Source: Epiperipatus broadwayi (taxonomy: Eukaryota > Onychophora > Udeonychophora > Euonychophora > Peripatidae). Taken from it: DNA of 64,000 bases. The notes below the pieces were generated by a model. It worked only from the letters and a program-made list of their open reading frames with translations. It had not been told where the DNA came from and did no database searches. Below, piece by piece: positions 48,899-61,860 of the stretch (within the stretch, counting starts at the first letter, position 1; each line of letters begins with the position of its first letter). A program made the translations under genes and the position numbers. The stretch covers positions 14,752,483 through 14,816,482 of the forward strand of contig JAQFVV010012402.1 in the NCBI GenBank assembly GCA_028023455.1, in the 5' to 3' direction.

Positions 48899-49057
48899 AT
48901 GTGCTTCTGCTGTGGAAAAATAGATCATAGAGCAAAAGATAGTAAGTGGAAGCAGGAAACATGTTTTAAATGTAGAAGTAAGGGACATTTAGTGCACGTA
49001 TGTAAAAAAATTTGGGAGCAGGTACAGTCAAGAGAAAACCCAGATGCAGAAAAGTAG
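48899..49057 (+). pseudogene. Gypsy nucleocapsid zinc knuckles
   Basis: A 52-residue open piece has two CCHC knuckles. The second is complete: CFKCRSKGHLVHVC fits C-x2-C-x4-H-x4-C. The first, CFCCGKIDHRAKDS, has lost its last Cys (now Ser). In a functional element these bind the RNA genome during packaging. Confidence 0.75.
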
Positions 49058-49864
49058 GGGAGGTAAACCCTTTAATACTTATGTTGAAATGGAAGTTGAG
49101 GGATTGCAGCAATTAGTGATGAAATTGCAAATTTGTGGAAAAGAAATTATAATGGAGATAGATAGTGACTCAGGGAATGTCCGAGATAGATTGGAGCACA
49201 CTATCTGCAGCTGACGCTAGTATTAAAATTAAGGCTGGAGATGTGAGTGGAAACAGACTCAAATTACTGGAGCAATTAAAAATGTCAATTAGATACTGTG
49301 AGAAAATAATTAAATTACTGCTGTATATAGTAAAAGGGAAAATTAGCCTACAATAGGAAGAGAATGGTTCCATGCGATAGGAATCCAAGTTAGTATTGTT
49401 AAAAAAATTTCCCTCAAATAAGAAATTTAAAATAAATATGGACATTTATTTCGTGGAGGATTGGGTATAATATCAACGGGTTCAGTAGAGATCAAAGTAG
49501 TTGAAAGTGCACTTCCAGTTGGGTGCAAATCATGAAAAATCCCCATTCATGCAGAAAACTAAAGTTGATGAGAAAATTCAAGGATTGGTCAATAATGGTG
49601 CATTTATACCAGTGGAAATTGGGCCATATCTGTAGTTGTAATAACAAAACCCAATGGTTAAATACCAATATGTGGGGATTGTAGGGTAAATAAGTATTTA
49701 AATAAGGGGCTTATCCAGTAGCTAATTTGAGAGAGGTATTAGATAGTCTACAAAATGCAACACATTTTGCGAAACTGGACCTGTGTCCTCCCCCTCCCAA
49801 TGTTTATAATGCTATGTTTTAAATGTAAGAATGAGTTCTTAATTATAAATCATAAGTTATAGGG

Positions 49865-50230
49865 CAGGGGTCCCCAACCTTTTTGCACTTAAGAGCACAT
49901 TCTATAATACCGGCCAGATGGCGGGCACCATTTATTTTTTCAATGTAAATTTATAGTTGGATATTGTTAATAATACACATAATGTACAAAAAAAATATTT
50001 ATTTCAAAAATAAAATTTTAACATATAATTAATATTTATATTTTTATGCTGTAAAAGTATAGTATGCCCTATAATTTGATTACAATATAATACAATAATT
50101 TATAAGAAATTTAAAAAATTAAATTTTGTATCATATAAATAATGTTTTATCGTGTTCGGATAGCAGTCGGCACACGTAAAATGGTCTTCGAGCACCATGG
50201 TGCCCGCGGGCATAGGGTTGGGGACCCCTG
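49865..50230. mobile_element. Non-autonomous hAT element (MITE), second copy, 366 bp
   Basis: Ends are CAGGGGTCCCCAACC and GGTTGGGGACCCCTG, with an exact 8-bp duplication TTATAGGG at 49857-49864 and 50231-50238. The interior is related to 27349-27676 in inverted orientation (GTGCCCGC near the right end, TTTGCACTTAAGAGCACATT near the left). It again sits inside a Gypsy element. Confidence 0.93.
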
Positions 50231-50920
50231 TTATAGGGAAATGTAATAAAAATTTATCATAATCGTTTGGATGTTTATCAAAAAGTGATAGCTGTGAATA
50301 GATACTTGCTACGAAATATATACCAATAAAGGAAATTTATTTGACTAGGTCAATAAATATAAAGCAGCCATGTGTGACATTTAGATAACTATAGCGCAAC
50401 TTAATTGATTAAACTTATTTGGCTGAAATGTATTTTAGGAGCCACTAGTTTAATTTTTGTTTTGAACTATAGAAGAATATACATTTCAATTATTAAACTT
50501 TTAGAAATATAAACATGTACATGTATAACTATATGGATCACTTAGATCAAGCCCTTTTTTTTTTTAATGTCTATGAGTGTCTATGTATATATGGTCTAAA
50601 ATCAACTTTTCAAAGTGTGTTAAACTTCATGACAGTTTTATTGCAAATAATTAATTTCTTAAAAAATTGTAGAAACAAAAATAATTTTTTTTTATAGATA
50701 AAGAGAATTATTTTTATTTATGAACTGAAAATGTAAGTTTGATATGTGTTCTCCAGTGTTTCCATTAATGAAACTGATTGAGATATTTTTGACTTAATAT
50801 TTGTTTTTATATTTATCTAATTAATACTATCAAAGACTGTTTATTTTGATTTCTTTTATTTTTATAAACATTATAAAATATAGCTTTGCAATTTTACTCT
50901 CCCCAGAGTTCTGATCACAT

Positions 50921-51036
50921 GGGTACTTTAGTATTAGATCTGCTGGGAAATTTCACAGCCTTACTGGAGTAGGATTAGGTTTAGGGTTAGGGTTGAGTTT
51001 GAATTTCATCACAGCAGGTCTAATTAAAGTGCCTTC
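50921..51036. repeat. Small hairpin repeat containing TTAGGG units
   Basis: Left arm GGTACTTTAGTATTAGATCT and CTGCTGGGAAATTT (50921-50954) pair with right arm AATTTCATCACAGCAGGTCT and AATTAAAGTGCC (51002-51033). The loop includes GGTTTAGGGTTAGGGTT. It resembles a palindromic MITE. Confidence 0.5.
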
Positions 51037-52969
51037 AGGTTATGTACACATATTAAAATTTTAATAAACTGTTTTATTTTTTTTTTATTTGCTTTTTTAT
51101 AATTTATTTAATTTTTTTCCTATAAGTAGTTTCATTTAAAAACTAATGCAATGAATTTAATTAAACTGATATATTATTCTCCTTATCATAGTTTTACTAA
51201 TAAAAATATTAAAAGAATTACATTTTTTCAACCAGTCTCATTTAAATAATAAATTATACAAATAGAATAAGAGAGGGAAGTCTTATATTTGAGCATCTAT
51301 AATTAATGATCAATAGCCTAATATTATTTTTATAATTACCAGTAGGAACTAATTGATCAGTTTTTCATATGCTTAATTGAATATTGAATAGCTCGTATCT
51401 TATAGGTATCCTTATTTAGAAGAAATAATTTTACAAATTAATTTGCAGAAATAATTGTATCCTAATTTTGTAGATATATATGAAGAGTTTTTAGTGACAC
51501 TATATATTTAACTTGTTCCTCAGTCTGTTTCAGTTATTGCTTATGCTTTTCTGTCATTAATAATGATTAAATATTGTTATTTGAAAGTCTATTTTATATA
51601 CCTTTAAAATAACAACTACTAATTTTACTTCTTGGTTAAATTGATTTTTAAGGATATTTCAAGCTGTTGTTTTTTTAAATTTTTTTGATTGTTTAATAAT
51701 TAGAAACAAAAATGTATTTGGTCATCTTACTTATATTACTCCTATTCCTTTTTTTCTTTGGACTGATATCCAATAGTTAGATCTGCTATTAATAAAAATG
51801 GTAAGTTCCCTAACTGTTAATTTTTCACTTGAGTGTTCTAAAGAACTATCATTTTTCTAATACATGCTTGTAATAATTATTTTTGTTCTAGGTGCTTCTT
51901 TGATTCACTAACAGCTGTAAGTTACTTGCATTTAAATCTTTTTGCATAATTAAATCAAAACAATAATTCTGTGCAATTTACCTAGAACTGAAGTGTATAA
52001 GTTTAACAAAATAATAAGCACAAAAGATGTTTGCATGTTTATAAGTATATGATTAATATACTTACAAACATAAAGTTTATAAATTAGACAGTTAATTAAA
52101 TTTGCACACATTTGTATGTATAATGTAAATGCTTCCACCTGTCGCTTTTTTTATTATACTTTCTAAATGATCTTGTCAAAGTATGAATACTCTGCATTTT
52201 AAATATATAAAATATTTATTCCTAAGTTCTTTTTATATATAATTACTGAGTTTTTTTGACTATTTATTGTATCGTATATCTATTATTATTATTTTTTTTT
52301 GCAGTTTATCCCTGTTTTTTTTAGATTCATTCATGTGTTTATTTGATTTCACATTTTTTTGTATTGTGTGTATTTTTTTGTTTTTTTCTTTCACTGTTTA
52401 TGCTTTACAAGAGTTTTTTTATTTCTCTCATGTACAATTATCTTCTAAAAACTTTTTAATAAAATAATAATGTTCTGGGATTTTTTTTAAAAAAATTTAG
52501 CTTGTGATTTTATAAAAAAAATTTTTTGACATTCATCTGTATGTTATCATTTGTCCTTTCTCATTCAATATTTTATTTTTAAATGCTTTTGTTATATCTC
52601 AACTTACTTTCAACCAATGGATTAGTTCAGATTCCATCTTATCTCGATTGGATTGACCAGTCACTGCTGAAACAAACCAATAGGTGAAGATGCTAATAAA
52701 TTCGATTGCTTTTATTATAGAAGTGGATCTGATTTTAACTAGTCAGCCATTTGGAGATAAAGTGGAAACAACAACCAATTACTGTCAGAACTGAATGGCA
52801 GTATGCATGTTGTTCATTATATGGCTAAAGTAGTGAGGAAGTTCACTATTAGAACTGGAAACTGCTAGATCATAAACCAGATGTGAAGTAGTTGCATAGC
52901 AACTAAGTGCTATACTGAGCAAACTTATCAGATATATGGTATAGCAAATATTATTGTATATATCTGTAA

Positions 52970-53510
52970 ACATATATTTTTCACAGAGGGAAAACTCTCT
53001 GTACATTAGTGCCACTCAGTGCAAGTCAGAATAATCAATGATGCAGGAAGTTTGTGCATAAAATCCCTATCTAGTGCCTACTCATCCAATATCCCCAGAC
53101 TAGTTTCTAGCTTATGGCTTTCTTCAGTGAGAAGCCTTGGATCTGAGAGAACTGCACCTAGATCTTAGGATCTAAAGCAACCCTCCAGCAGCCACCTTTT
53201 AGTTTTTTAGCTAACTATAAAACTTGGAGTCGAAAGTAAAAACACAATAATATTTTTAAGCTAAGCTCATTAGCTTGTATAGCTGTATAGATTTAAACTC
53301 AGTTCAGCATCTATACTTTTTGGTGTCTTTGCTTCTTTAATAACCACAGTCACCATAATCCTATTGGATTTTATGCACAAATCTTTCTGCTTTCATTGAT
53401 TACTCTGGCTTGCACTGAGTGGTGCTATTGTATGGAGAGTTTTGCCTCTGTGAAAAACAGCTTGTGTAAACATAAAGAATGTTTGTCATGTCATGTTTGA
53501 TGGTTAAAAT
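52970..53510. repeat. Inverted copy pair of the 57171 repeat family
   Basis: The left part (minus) carries CACTCAGTGCAAGTCAGA, TAAAATCCCTATCTAG and the ribozyme-like core. The right part (53370-53510, plus) carries GGATTTTATGCACAAA, GATTACTCTGGCTTGCACTG and GGAGAGTTTTGCCT. The two halves form a foldback. Confidence 0.65.
53092..53133 (-). ncRNA. Hammerhead-like motif, family 2, minus strand
   Basis: On the minus strand: TTCTCA, core CTGAAGA (53127-53121), weak stem II, GAA (53107-53105), palindromic stem III ACTAGT, C at the cleavage position (53098), then TGGGGA pairing back to stem I with two wobbles. Stem III and the cleavage base are canonical; stem II is imperfect. Confidence 0.45.
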
Positions 53511-55074
53511 ACATGTTAATAAAAACTTCTACGAGTATGTGTTTATTACACTATAAATTTTTATCAGACAGGTAATATTTAAAAATCTATAAATAAATAA
53601 AATAATTGTAGTATTGGTTGCTTGAAAGCATATACTGTTCTAACACAGAAGAGGTTGAATACAACACTGACATTCAATTTGTTGAGCAGTGATTTTTTTT
53701 GTGTGTGTGCTAATTTACTCTAAGAATCAATCCAGGAACTTTTAACTCTTGGTTCTGTTGCTCTATCATTGCACTAAAATACTAAGAGCAAAGTCTATCA
53801 TTATGATTCCAAAACCAAATAGTTATTATCATCACATAATTATATAGTTGTATTCAGGACTCACGGAATTTCGAAATACATATGCATTCTTAATATTATA
53901 TTGTAACTATTTTTATCAAATAAAGATTGTCATGTTTAAACCAGCTGTTTATTGGCACTATATTTAAGCCTATCTAATTGAAACAGATATGATAAATCCA
54001 TGGATAGGTATGAACAAATAACTGAACAAGCCATACATTGTTGGAAAAGAATATACAAACTATGTACAATACAGAAATGATGGGCAGACTTCACAATCAG
54101 GAATAATCATCAGGTCAGTAAAGAAATTGTTAAATTTCTCTTTTTTGGGTTTCCTTTAAAGAAATACCTTAATTTCATATGCCACATTTTAGTGGATTTT
54201 ATTAGTTTTTTTCTTTGATCTTTGGACTGAAAATATAATCAGTAATTACTCCTTTTATTTATAAAAGTGAGCTGTATGGGATAAGTAACCAATAAATGGA
54301 TAGGAAAAACATTTTTTATGGTAAGATTTATGTGGATAATATTTCCAAATAAAATTTTGGTAACATGAAATCTATAATAAATATGAGATAAAGGACATAT
54401 ATATTGGAAGGGAGAAGATCATACAAAAAAAATTATCTTTTGTAGACAATATTCATTATGTTTTTTAATACCTTCTGATCTTATGAATTTCCTATTTGGA
54501 CTACTAATTGAGGGTATATAAGGCAAAACAAATCTAAGCATCAAATTAAAAACTGTAATTGGGGAGTTTTGAAAACTGTAATTAAAACCCTTCCCATACT
54601 ATTAGGTTTGTTCCTTTTTAACAATTTTTTTAAACATTTTTAAAAATAGTTTTAGAAAAATATATTCTGACTAAGACCATTACAACAAAGTCAAAACTAT
54701 TAGTTAATTTATAAAAATTATATAAAATATTATGTGCTACTATAAGAGATGGTGATCATGTAAAATATTGTATTAAAATATTTTTTATATTAGGTCATTT
54801 TTTATAATGAATCTTAATTGAAATACTATATTAATTTTTGTTAAGAGTTTCTGAAATAATGTATACAGCTGGTGATGACAAAATGTTTTTATCGATTGCT
54901 CACAGTGGTCTATGCCATGATATTCAATAAATCATAAAGCAAATTGCTTAGCAATAGCCTTTTTTGTTTATCGTTGTTAATAAAGTAATATTTAGATGGC
55001 AATTATTTAGTTATTATATAAAATGGTATCTGTTAATTAATATTGCAGTAATTACATCAATAACATGTATAATT

Positions 55075-55672
55075 GAAATTATGTTAACTGTTTATACTTC
55101 TATACGTAATATAATAAGTGCGCTTACACACAGCTATAGAGAAGCTTGTTATTTCTATAAATTAATTACACTGAGCACTTTCGAGAACTTATGACATTCT
55201 CATATTCATAGCAAGATGAACTATAATCATAATGGAGAAATGAGTGTAATTGTATATATTTGAAGAGATTAAAATTTATTTAAATTCGATGTTAAATATT
55301 TAAATTAGAGTGTTCACTTTTTGGAGAAAGAGAAGGGTGAATCTCATTGTTGATAGCATTATTGAAATCATTCAAAGGGAAAAATAAAAGAGGCTTACTA
55401 ATAGCCAATAATATGAATGCTAACAACCATAGAGACTCATCCAAATGGATGCTCTAATTTAAATATTTAACATCGAATTCAAATAAATTTAATTTCTTCA
55501 AATATATATACAATTACACTCATCTCTTCATTATGATTATAGTTTATCTTGCTATAAATATGAGAATGCCATAGATTCTCAAAAGCACTAAGCCATATTT
55601 AATTTATAGAAATAGAAAGCTTCTGTCTAATTGCGTATAAGCGCACTTATTACATTTAGTATAATTGAAATG
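55075..55672. repeat. Foldback repeat with arms of about 220-240 bp
   Basis: Arms 55075-55312 and 55451-55672 are diverged reverse complements, sharing AATAAGTGCGCTTA, TCGATGTTAAATATTTAAAT and ACAATTACACTCAT in inverted order. Each arm has the CTCGAAAG/CTCAAAAGCACTAAG-type terminus seen in PLE tails. The loop is 138 bp. It is probably two PLE-related tails head to head. Confidence 0.75.
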
Positions 55673-56599
55673 TATGTGCATGTACGCATGTATTTTTAAA
55701 GTATAATAAATTGTTAAATAAATAATATTTTTTAAAATTAAGTGTTTTTTTCCTTTAATTAAAAATTAATAAGTTAGTTACCGTTTAATTAAATATAAAG
55801 AATTGTGGAAATTATTATAATAACAAGAGAGATATCTTTAGAAAGTTAATTTCTTTGAGCAATCAGCATTTAAAGAATGAAATATAAAACTATAGTTAAT
55901 CTATGAGGAGTGTTCACTTTCCTTCTGTGCATTCTCTTTATTTATTTTTTATCAATTGTTATTTCTCTCATGGAAAAGTAAGAAGAAAAATCTAAATTTA
56001 GCATCAAATGATTTATCTTGAACTAAGCCTTTTTAACAACTAAAATGTTTTCCTTTCTTTCCTGTTTAAACCTAAAATTTGCTAAAGTTTTCTGAAATGA
56101 GTAATCTCTAAAGAAATGAAAATAAATTATTTTGTGTATATTTTAGTGTTATATGTAATTTTATGCGCCATTATTGTACTTCAAAATAATAACAACTTTA
56201 AAATGTCTAAACTGTTTTTGTTAAATTCATAGACTGGTTTTTAAAGTTTTAATGGTTAAATTCTGTATAAGTATTTTACAAGAATTAATTGTATTTAAAG
56301 GTAGAATATCTATTAAGTAACATTAAAATGTATGTTAAAATTAATACTAAAATTTATATTTACTAATACTAGTGTGTAAAACTAGTTACATAATAAAGCA
56401 AAATAAATTGAAATATTAATTAAATAATGAGAAGAAACTAAAAGTAAAACCTGATTACATAGAAATTCAACTGGTGATAACTAATTAACAATCGAATTCT
56501 AGAAGGATCTAATGTTTTAAAAAACCTTAATAGGTAATAAAAAACCTTCCACCCAGATAAAGATAAAACAAATATATCACTTTAGAAAACAAAGGAAAA

Positions 56600-57125
56600 A
56601 GAAAACTATTTAAGCAGAGGAAAGGAGAACACAAGGTTCTTTTTTTCCCCTCCCTCATGAGTTTGCACAACTTGTTTGCAGACTGATGTGAAGTAGTGGA
56701 AGAAATCAGCAGAGATTTGCTTCCAAACCCAGGATTTCAGCTTCTGAAGATAATCAACCTGACTAGGTTTCAAACAAATTGCCCTGATCTTATGATTTAT
56801 ATGTGCCTCAAGGGCCCGCAGAAATAAAGACATTTGCCAAGATGTTGAGTAAATAGTGACTTTAATTAAGTATTAAGTATGATTAAGCAAATGACTAATA
56901 CTTCTCGGGAAGAGTTTAAGGAAGTGTGTATAATAATTGAACTTATATGTATTCATATTGTATTGTGTATAATGATGTGTATCTATATTATCAGAATTAT
57001 AATGTTCTGTTATTAAAATTGGTTTAGAAATTGATTCGCAGTGGGGTTAGTTACTTTACTTAGACGGTTAAGTGAAAATTAAGATTAAAACATAGCAAAG
57101 GGGAAATGTCATGAGAAGTATATAT
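56600..57125 (+). repeat. Gypsy LTR-like fragment
   Basis: It is related to 47690-48205 (see shared blocks there). It ends in the purine tract AAAGGGGAAA followed by TGTCATGAGAAG, the arrangement expected at a polypurine tract/LTR junction. The minus-strand open frame 56606-56833 is unsupported. Confidence 0.45.
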
Positions 57126-57170
57126 TGAAATAACAAAATATTTTGAAAAGTGTTTTAGTGTTATTATTAT

Positions 57171-57527
57171 GTTAAACCACTAAACATCACATGATCACCA
57201 TTTCTTATGCTTGCTCAAGCTGTTAAAACAGGCAAAATTCTCCATACAGTAATGCCACTCAGTGCAAGCCAGAGTAATCAATGGATAGTTTTGTAGTTAA
57301 GTAAAGTTAAAAAGTGGTTGCTAGAGGATTGCATTAGATCTTAAGACATAGGTGCAGTGCTCTCAGATCCAAAGTTCCTCACTGATGAAAGCTACTAGCT
57401 AGAAACTAGTCTGGGGATATCAGATGAGTAGACACTAGATAGGGATTTTATTCACAAGCCTTCTGGCATCCATTGATTACTCTGGCTTGCACTGAGTGGC
57501 ACTATTGTATGGAGAGTTTTGCCTGTT
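57171..57527. mobile_element. 357-bp ribozyme-like non-autonomous element
   Basis: Flanked by an exact 10-bp target duplication TTATTATTAT (57161-57170, 57528-57537). It begins GTTAAACCACTAAACATCAC and ends GGAGAGTTTTGCCTGTT. Inside, about 57228-57286 (AGGCAAAATTCTCCATACAG...ATCAATGG) is the near-perfect inverted copy of about 57467-57526. Between them is a hammerhead-like motif (57375-57416). No coding is present. Relatives occur at 2665, 3238, 11460 and 52970. Confidence 0.8.
57375..57416 (+). ncRNA. Hammerhead-like ribozyme, family 2
   Basis: Stem I TCCTCA (57375-57380) pairs with TGGGGA (57411-57416) with one wobble. Core CTGATGA is at 57381-57387. Stem II is AGCT-ACT-AGCT with an A-A mismatch next to the core. 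GAA is at 57401-57403, stem III is the palindrome ACTAGT, and C57410 is the canonical cleavage base. Confidence 0.6.
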
Positions 57528-58739
57528 TTATTATTATACTGAAAGCAAAATTCTATGCAAATACTAATGTGAATTTTAAGGCAGTGATTAGTCTTTAAAA
57601 TTACTTCAGCATTACTGTCTGAATCAGACAAAACTTTATCTTTGCATCAAAATTAGTTTTAAGAAAAATATAATTGATTACAATCTGTTCAACTATATAA
57701 TTAAATTTTAAAAAGTTTTCCCTAAGATAATTGTATTTATTTCCATGCACCAAAACTATTTTTCTTAGGAATTAATTTTGGTTTAAATTTCATTCATTAC
57801 CACATAAAGTTTTTCTAATTGGAAAATGATAAAATATTATACTGCTATATATTTATTAATTAAAAATAATATGTTAATGATTATAATATTAAATTTGTCA
57901 TCAACGTTATTAACAATTCAATTCTACAAAAGTGAAATAGAAAAGATCTTATTAAGTATTTTCATGTTTTGTTATTATGAATATTCAAATTGTCTTTTTA
58001 AAAATATATGTAAAATTGAGAAAATAATTCAAATATGTTTTTCATTATTATTATTCTTACAAAAAAAAAAAAACTTTTTTTTTTTTTGTATACAAAATGA
58101 CAAAATTTTGAAATATATTTAAATTCTAAATATTTCTACTTACAATCCATGTCCAGTAGTAGCCTACTCTAATACGTAAGCTGTCCATAATTCTTCTTAC
58201 AAGAAGTTAAAGAAATACAATGAATAATTATTGTTTTAGATTAATATTGAATAAGTTGTTCAGTAGTTACTGGCCATTAATAAAAAATGAATTGTCCCCA
58301 GTAATTAAAGCTATAAACATTTGTTGTTTGAAACAAAGTTAATTATCAAATTTGAAAGATTGAGAAAACAAAGACTAGTATGTTTTTCATTAAATTTTTC
58401 AATAAAGATAATGATTTTGAAATTTTCTTTTGTATTATATTATTGTTAATTTATTATGAACAATTGTCATTCTTTTTATGATATTTATGAGAATAGATAT
58501 AAAGTTTATATGAAAACTGATTTTAATTTCAAAATTTATTGTACAATATGGAAAAATAACATACCGATACAAATTTTGTTGTTAAAATTCTATATTTAGA
58601 AAATTTTATTAATATTACTTAAAATCTGTTTGCATTATTATTTTTAAATGTTTGAAATTAGAAACATTATATTAAGCTTCTTTAAAACATTGAGATGGCT
58701 TGTGAGCATAGTTGGTTTACCAACACTAGCACTAACTCA

Positions 58740-59960
58740 TTTTCTAGCTTCATTTTTATAGTCATATTTATCAGAAATGTCATCTTTTGCTAAGGATGCA
58801 AATTATTTTCTTGAGCTTATCCAAGATATTAAATTAACTAAGAATAATATTTTGATAAGTTTTAAAATTGTTTTATTTACTAGTGTATCTGTAAAAATGC
58901 CATTGAAGTTTTAAAAAATATACAATTGTCTGATTTTGTTGTGGATTTGATTGAACACTGCTTATTGAATACATTTTTTGTTTTTGATGGTCAGATGTAT
59001 AAACAAATATCAGGTTTAGCTATGAGTTCACCAATTTCTTTAGAATTGGCTTCTATTTTTATGGAGAACTTGGAAAAGAACATTTTGATTCAACAGTTAA
59101 AAAAACTATCTATATAGCTGAAGCAGGTCGATGATACCTTTGTTATTTGGCATCATGGTAAGCGTGCTGTTGACTTTTATAATTTCACAACATCAAATTT
59201 ACTGTAGAAATAGAAAATAATAATAAACTTTTATTTTTGGATGTTTTGATTGAAAGAAAGAAGGATGGTTCTTTATTCCATAGTATATATAGAAAGAAAC
59301 ACACACAGAGAGGTATCTATATTTTTATTATCACCATCCAGCACAGTTATTTTTAGTGGCAAATACATAATTGTGGTTAGAACTAAGAGACTTCCTGATG
59401 AAAGCCATTTCCACCAGAATATTTCATACTAAATAATGCTTCTTGATAATTGATTTGATCACAGGATTATTAATAAGCTTTTTTAATATAGTAAGAAAAA
59501 AGAATTTGATATTTCAGAAATTAAGACAGTTCTCCCATATATAAAGAGAGTAACTGACAAAATTAGTAACATTTTAAAGAAAAATAATATCTACCTGGTT
59601 TATGCTACTTTAAAAAAATTAATGAAATATTTCCACACCCTAAAAATAAAATTCCTTTAGAGTGTCATAGTGTGAAATTCCATGCAGAGTTTATCCACAT
59701 TCATACATTGGACAGACCAATCATAGAATAAATTTAAGGAAAGAAGAAGAGAAAAATACAATTTATTAGTCATTTTTGGAAAAAGCCATTGGAAGGTAAA
59801 ATATTTTTTAAAACTTCTCAACCAATAAAATTTAAGTATGAGGAGCAAATAGTAAAAGGAAAAATATAGTGATTTAAAATCCCATACACATTCTTATGAT
59901 TTAAAAAAGAAGAAACTCAGAAAAATACTTGTTATTGTACTGAAACATCAGCTATTTTAT
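58740..59960 (+). pseudogene. Penelope-like element, RT plus GIY-YIG, broken
   Basis: The open stretch 58926-59117 includes MYKQISGLAMSSPISLELAS, the PLE form of box B (Q-x-x-G-x-AMGSP-S). Box C follows in another frame as VDDTFVIWHHG near 59129. FLDVLIERKKDGSLFHS lies near 59236. A PYIKRVTDKISNILKK connector lies near 59538. The start of a GIY-YIG domain reads SYIGQT near 59703, with a frameshift before and after. Frames change at least four times. The 5' part is too decayed to place exactly. Confidence 0.8.
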
Positions 59961-61659
59961 TTACTACATGAAATCTGAAAATAATAGTATGAAATCATTA
60001 TTTATCTGTGAGAATATTAGAATTAATATATATATATCTTAAATAATTAGATATTAGGATACTATGAACAGGCAATGGGGGGGGGGGATACATATTCATT
60101 ATTGCAATATATTAGTTACTTTTTTTTTTTATTATTTTACATATACTGTATTCATATGTATATTAGTGTATCTGCATAATGTGTATGCACACACATACAC
60201 TAAAAATATATATATACATGTATTAATTTTTTTTTTATCAGAATGGTTTAATATAAGTTTTTGAAAATACTATATATGAACTTTAAAAACAAATATAGAT
60301 CTATGACTTCATTTATCTTAGTACATGTGCTGATTATCATAAATGCTTTGTTTTAACAGAAAAATCTCTATTAAAAAATTTCAATGCATGTATACTTAAA
60401 GCAATGACTTCTAATTGATAATCATACCATTAGGAGTCACAATATAAAAGAAGTTTTACGTCACACAATCACATTACAAGTGCAGACCATTGAACATATA
60501 AATCAAAGACTAGTGCACTTCAAAGCTAAAATGATAGTTTCATTAAAAAATAGATCTCGTTTCAATCAAGTCTGTAAAAAACTTGATGTTCATTCTTAGG
60601 AGAATCTGCTATTGGTGCTAAATTTCAGTAGCTATTAAAAATTGCTAATGTGGACTTATAGAATTGTGATCTTACTTAGATACAGAATTATTTTAAAAAG
60701 TATGTTATGGATACTAGTAAATGTTTTTTTGGATTTATTAAAAAGAAGAGTAATAATTAGGTCTTTGATAATGTTTTTATTTAATTGATGTCTTGATTAA
60801 AGTTGTCTTTTTAGTTAGGCAAAATAATAAATTGAATGTGGTGTTTCTAACCACTCTAGAGATTTAAAGACAGATTGGTGAATTAAACTTGCAAAAGAAA
60901 TAGTTATTTATCGATTGGTGTCACTTTAGATTGTTTTTTTTTTTTTTTTTTGAAGCTTTGAAAGCAATAGATAGATCTATAATAATGTTATTTCAAGAAA
61001 ATGTAGGTAATATTTTGATTATTTTTTGAATAATAATATAAGATTTGAAATTAGTGACTTTCAATGATATATTTATTCTGTTTATTTAAGTTTGGACAAA
61101 GATATCTAGCTTAATGAAATTAAAAATATCTTTTTGTAATCTTTAAAATGGAAAAACTAAATCAGATATAAGGGTTCTGAAGAAGATTGGTGGGGCAATC
61201 GAAACTATACACTGTAAAAGAGGGTGGTAAATAAAGCATTGTGTAACAGTAGTAAAGTGCATGGATGATTTAGTATTATATGGCATATATTTGGCAATGC
61301 AATAAGAAAGAATAATTAGTATAGCTGAAATAGGAGGATTCATTTTTTGGTTTCTTATTCCAATTTTATTAATGTGTCATGATAAAAGAAAGTGAACAAA
61401 GTGAGGTATGCTCACTCTTTTATTATAGAAATCAATTTTAATTAATGTCTCTACCCGATTATAAAAAAGTCTAAACATTTCCAATTTTTTTTCTTTTAAA
61501 GGAGAGCTTCTTCATAGACATTATCAATAATATCTCATTATAATTCCTGCACTTTTTTTTATTTCCTTTATTTTATAAATTAGAGCAATAAATGCATCTT
61601 TAGTATACTGCTTCTACATAAATGGTATTAAAATAAGTATGTAATGAATGCTGAATTAT

Positions 61660-61860
61660 ATGACACAGTTAAAGTATAAAGTGGCTAAAGAAGGATGTAT
61701 TCTGGTTCCAACTTTGTTTTTACTTTTTATGACAGAAATTTTGGTTTCATACAAAGTAGGTATTAAAATGTAATAAGGGTTTGATGATGGAATTCTCAAC
61801 TTGAACTAATTAAAAGCAAAAACAAGATTGTAATTGATTTCAAAAAGATAAATAATCACT
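61660..61860 (+). pseudogene. LINE reverse transcriptase fragment
   Basis: A plus frame reads KVAKEGCILVPTLFLLFMTE near 61678 and continues to a GFDDGILNLN-like block at about 61778, then LKAKT. This is the box B region (GC-LAPTLFS) and the DG-LFNL-RL-AKT block of a common invertebrate LINE. Stops and a short length mark it as a remnant. Confidence 0.6.

Larger units (their letters stand above)
48206..50400 (+). pseudogene. Ty3/Gypsy retrotransposon, gag to early RT, degenerate
   Basis: A capsid-like stretch in changing frames lies about 48240-48890. The nucleocapsid is open at 48899-49057. A protease-like block has IMEIDSDSG near 49150. The N-terminal RT includes VVVITKPNG and IPICGDCRVNKYL near 49630-49695. 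The RT is then cut by a hAT insertion at 49865, and only a short stretch of sequence follows. RNase H and integrase are not recognised. Stops are common. It is annotated as a fossil; the element looks related to, but distinct from, the copy at 25850-29650. Confidence 0.72.

Noticed and set aside
50979-50995. Interstitial telomere repeat (TTTAGGGTTAGGGTT)
   Set aside because: Only about two and a half units, lying in the loop of a small hairpin repeat; too short to mean telomeric DNA.
60070-60090. Poly-G run (also 3796-3806; poly-C near 22984)
   Set aside because: Homopolymers of about ten bases in an AT-rich genome are noticeable, but no quadruplex-type spacing or feature accompanies them.
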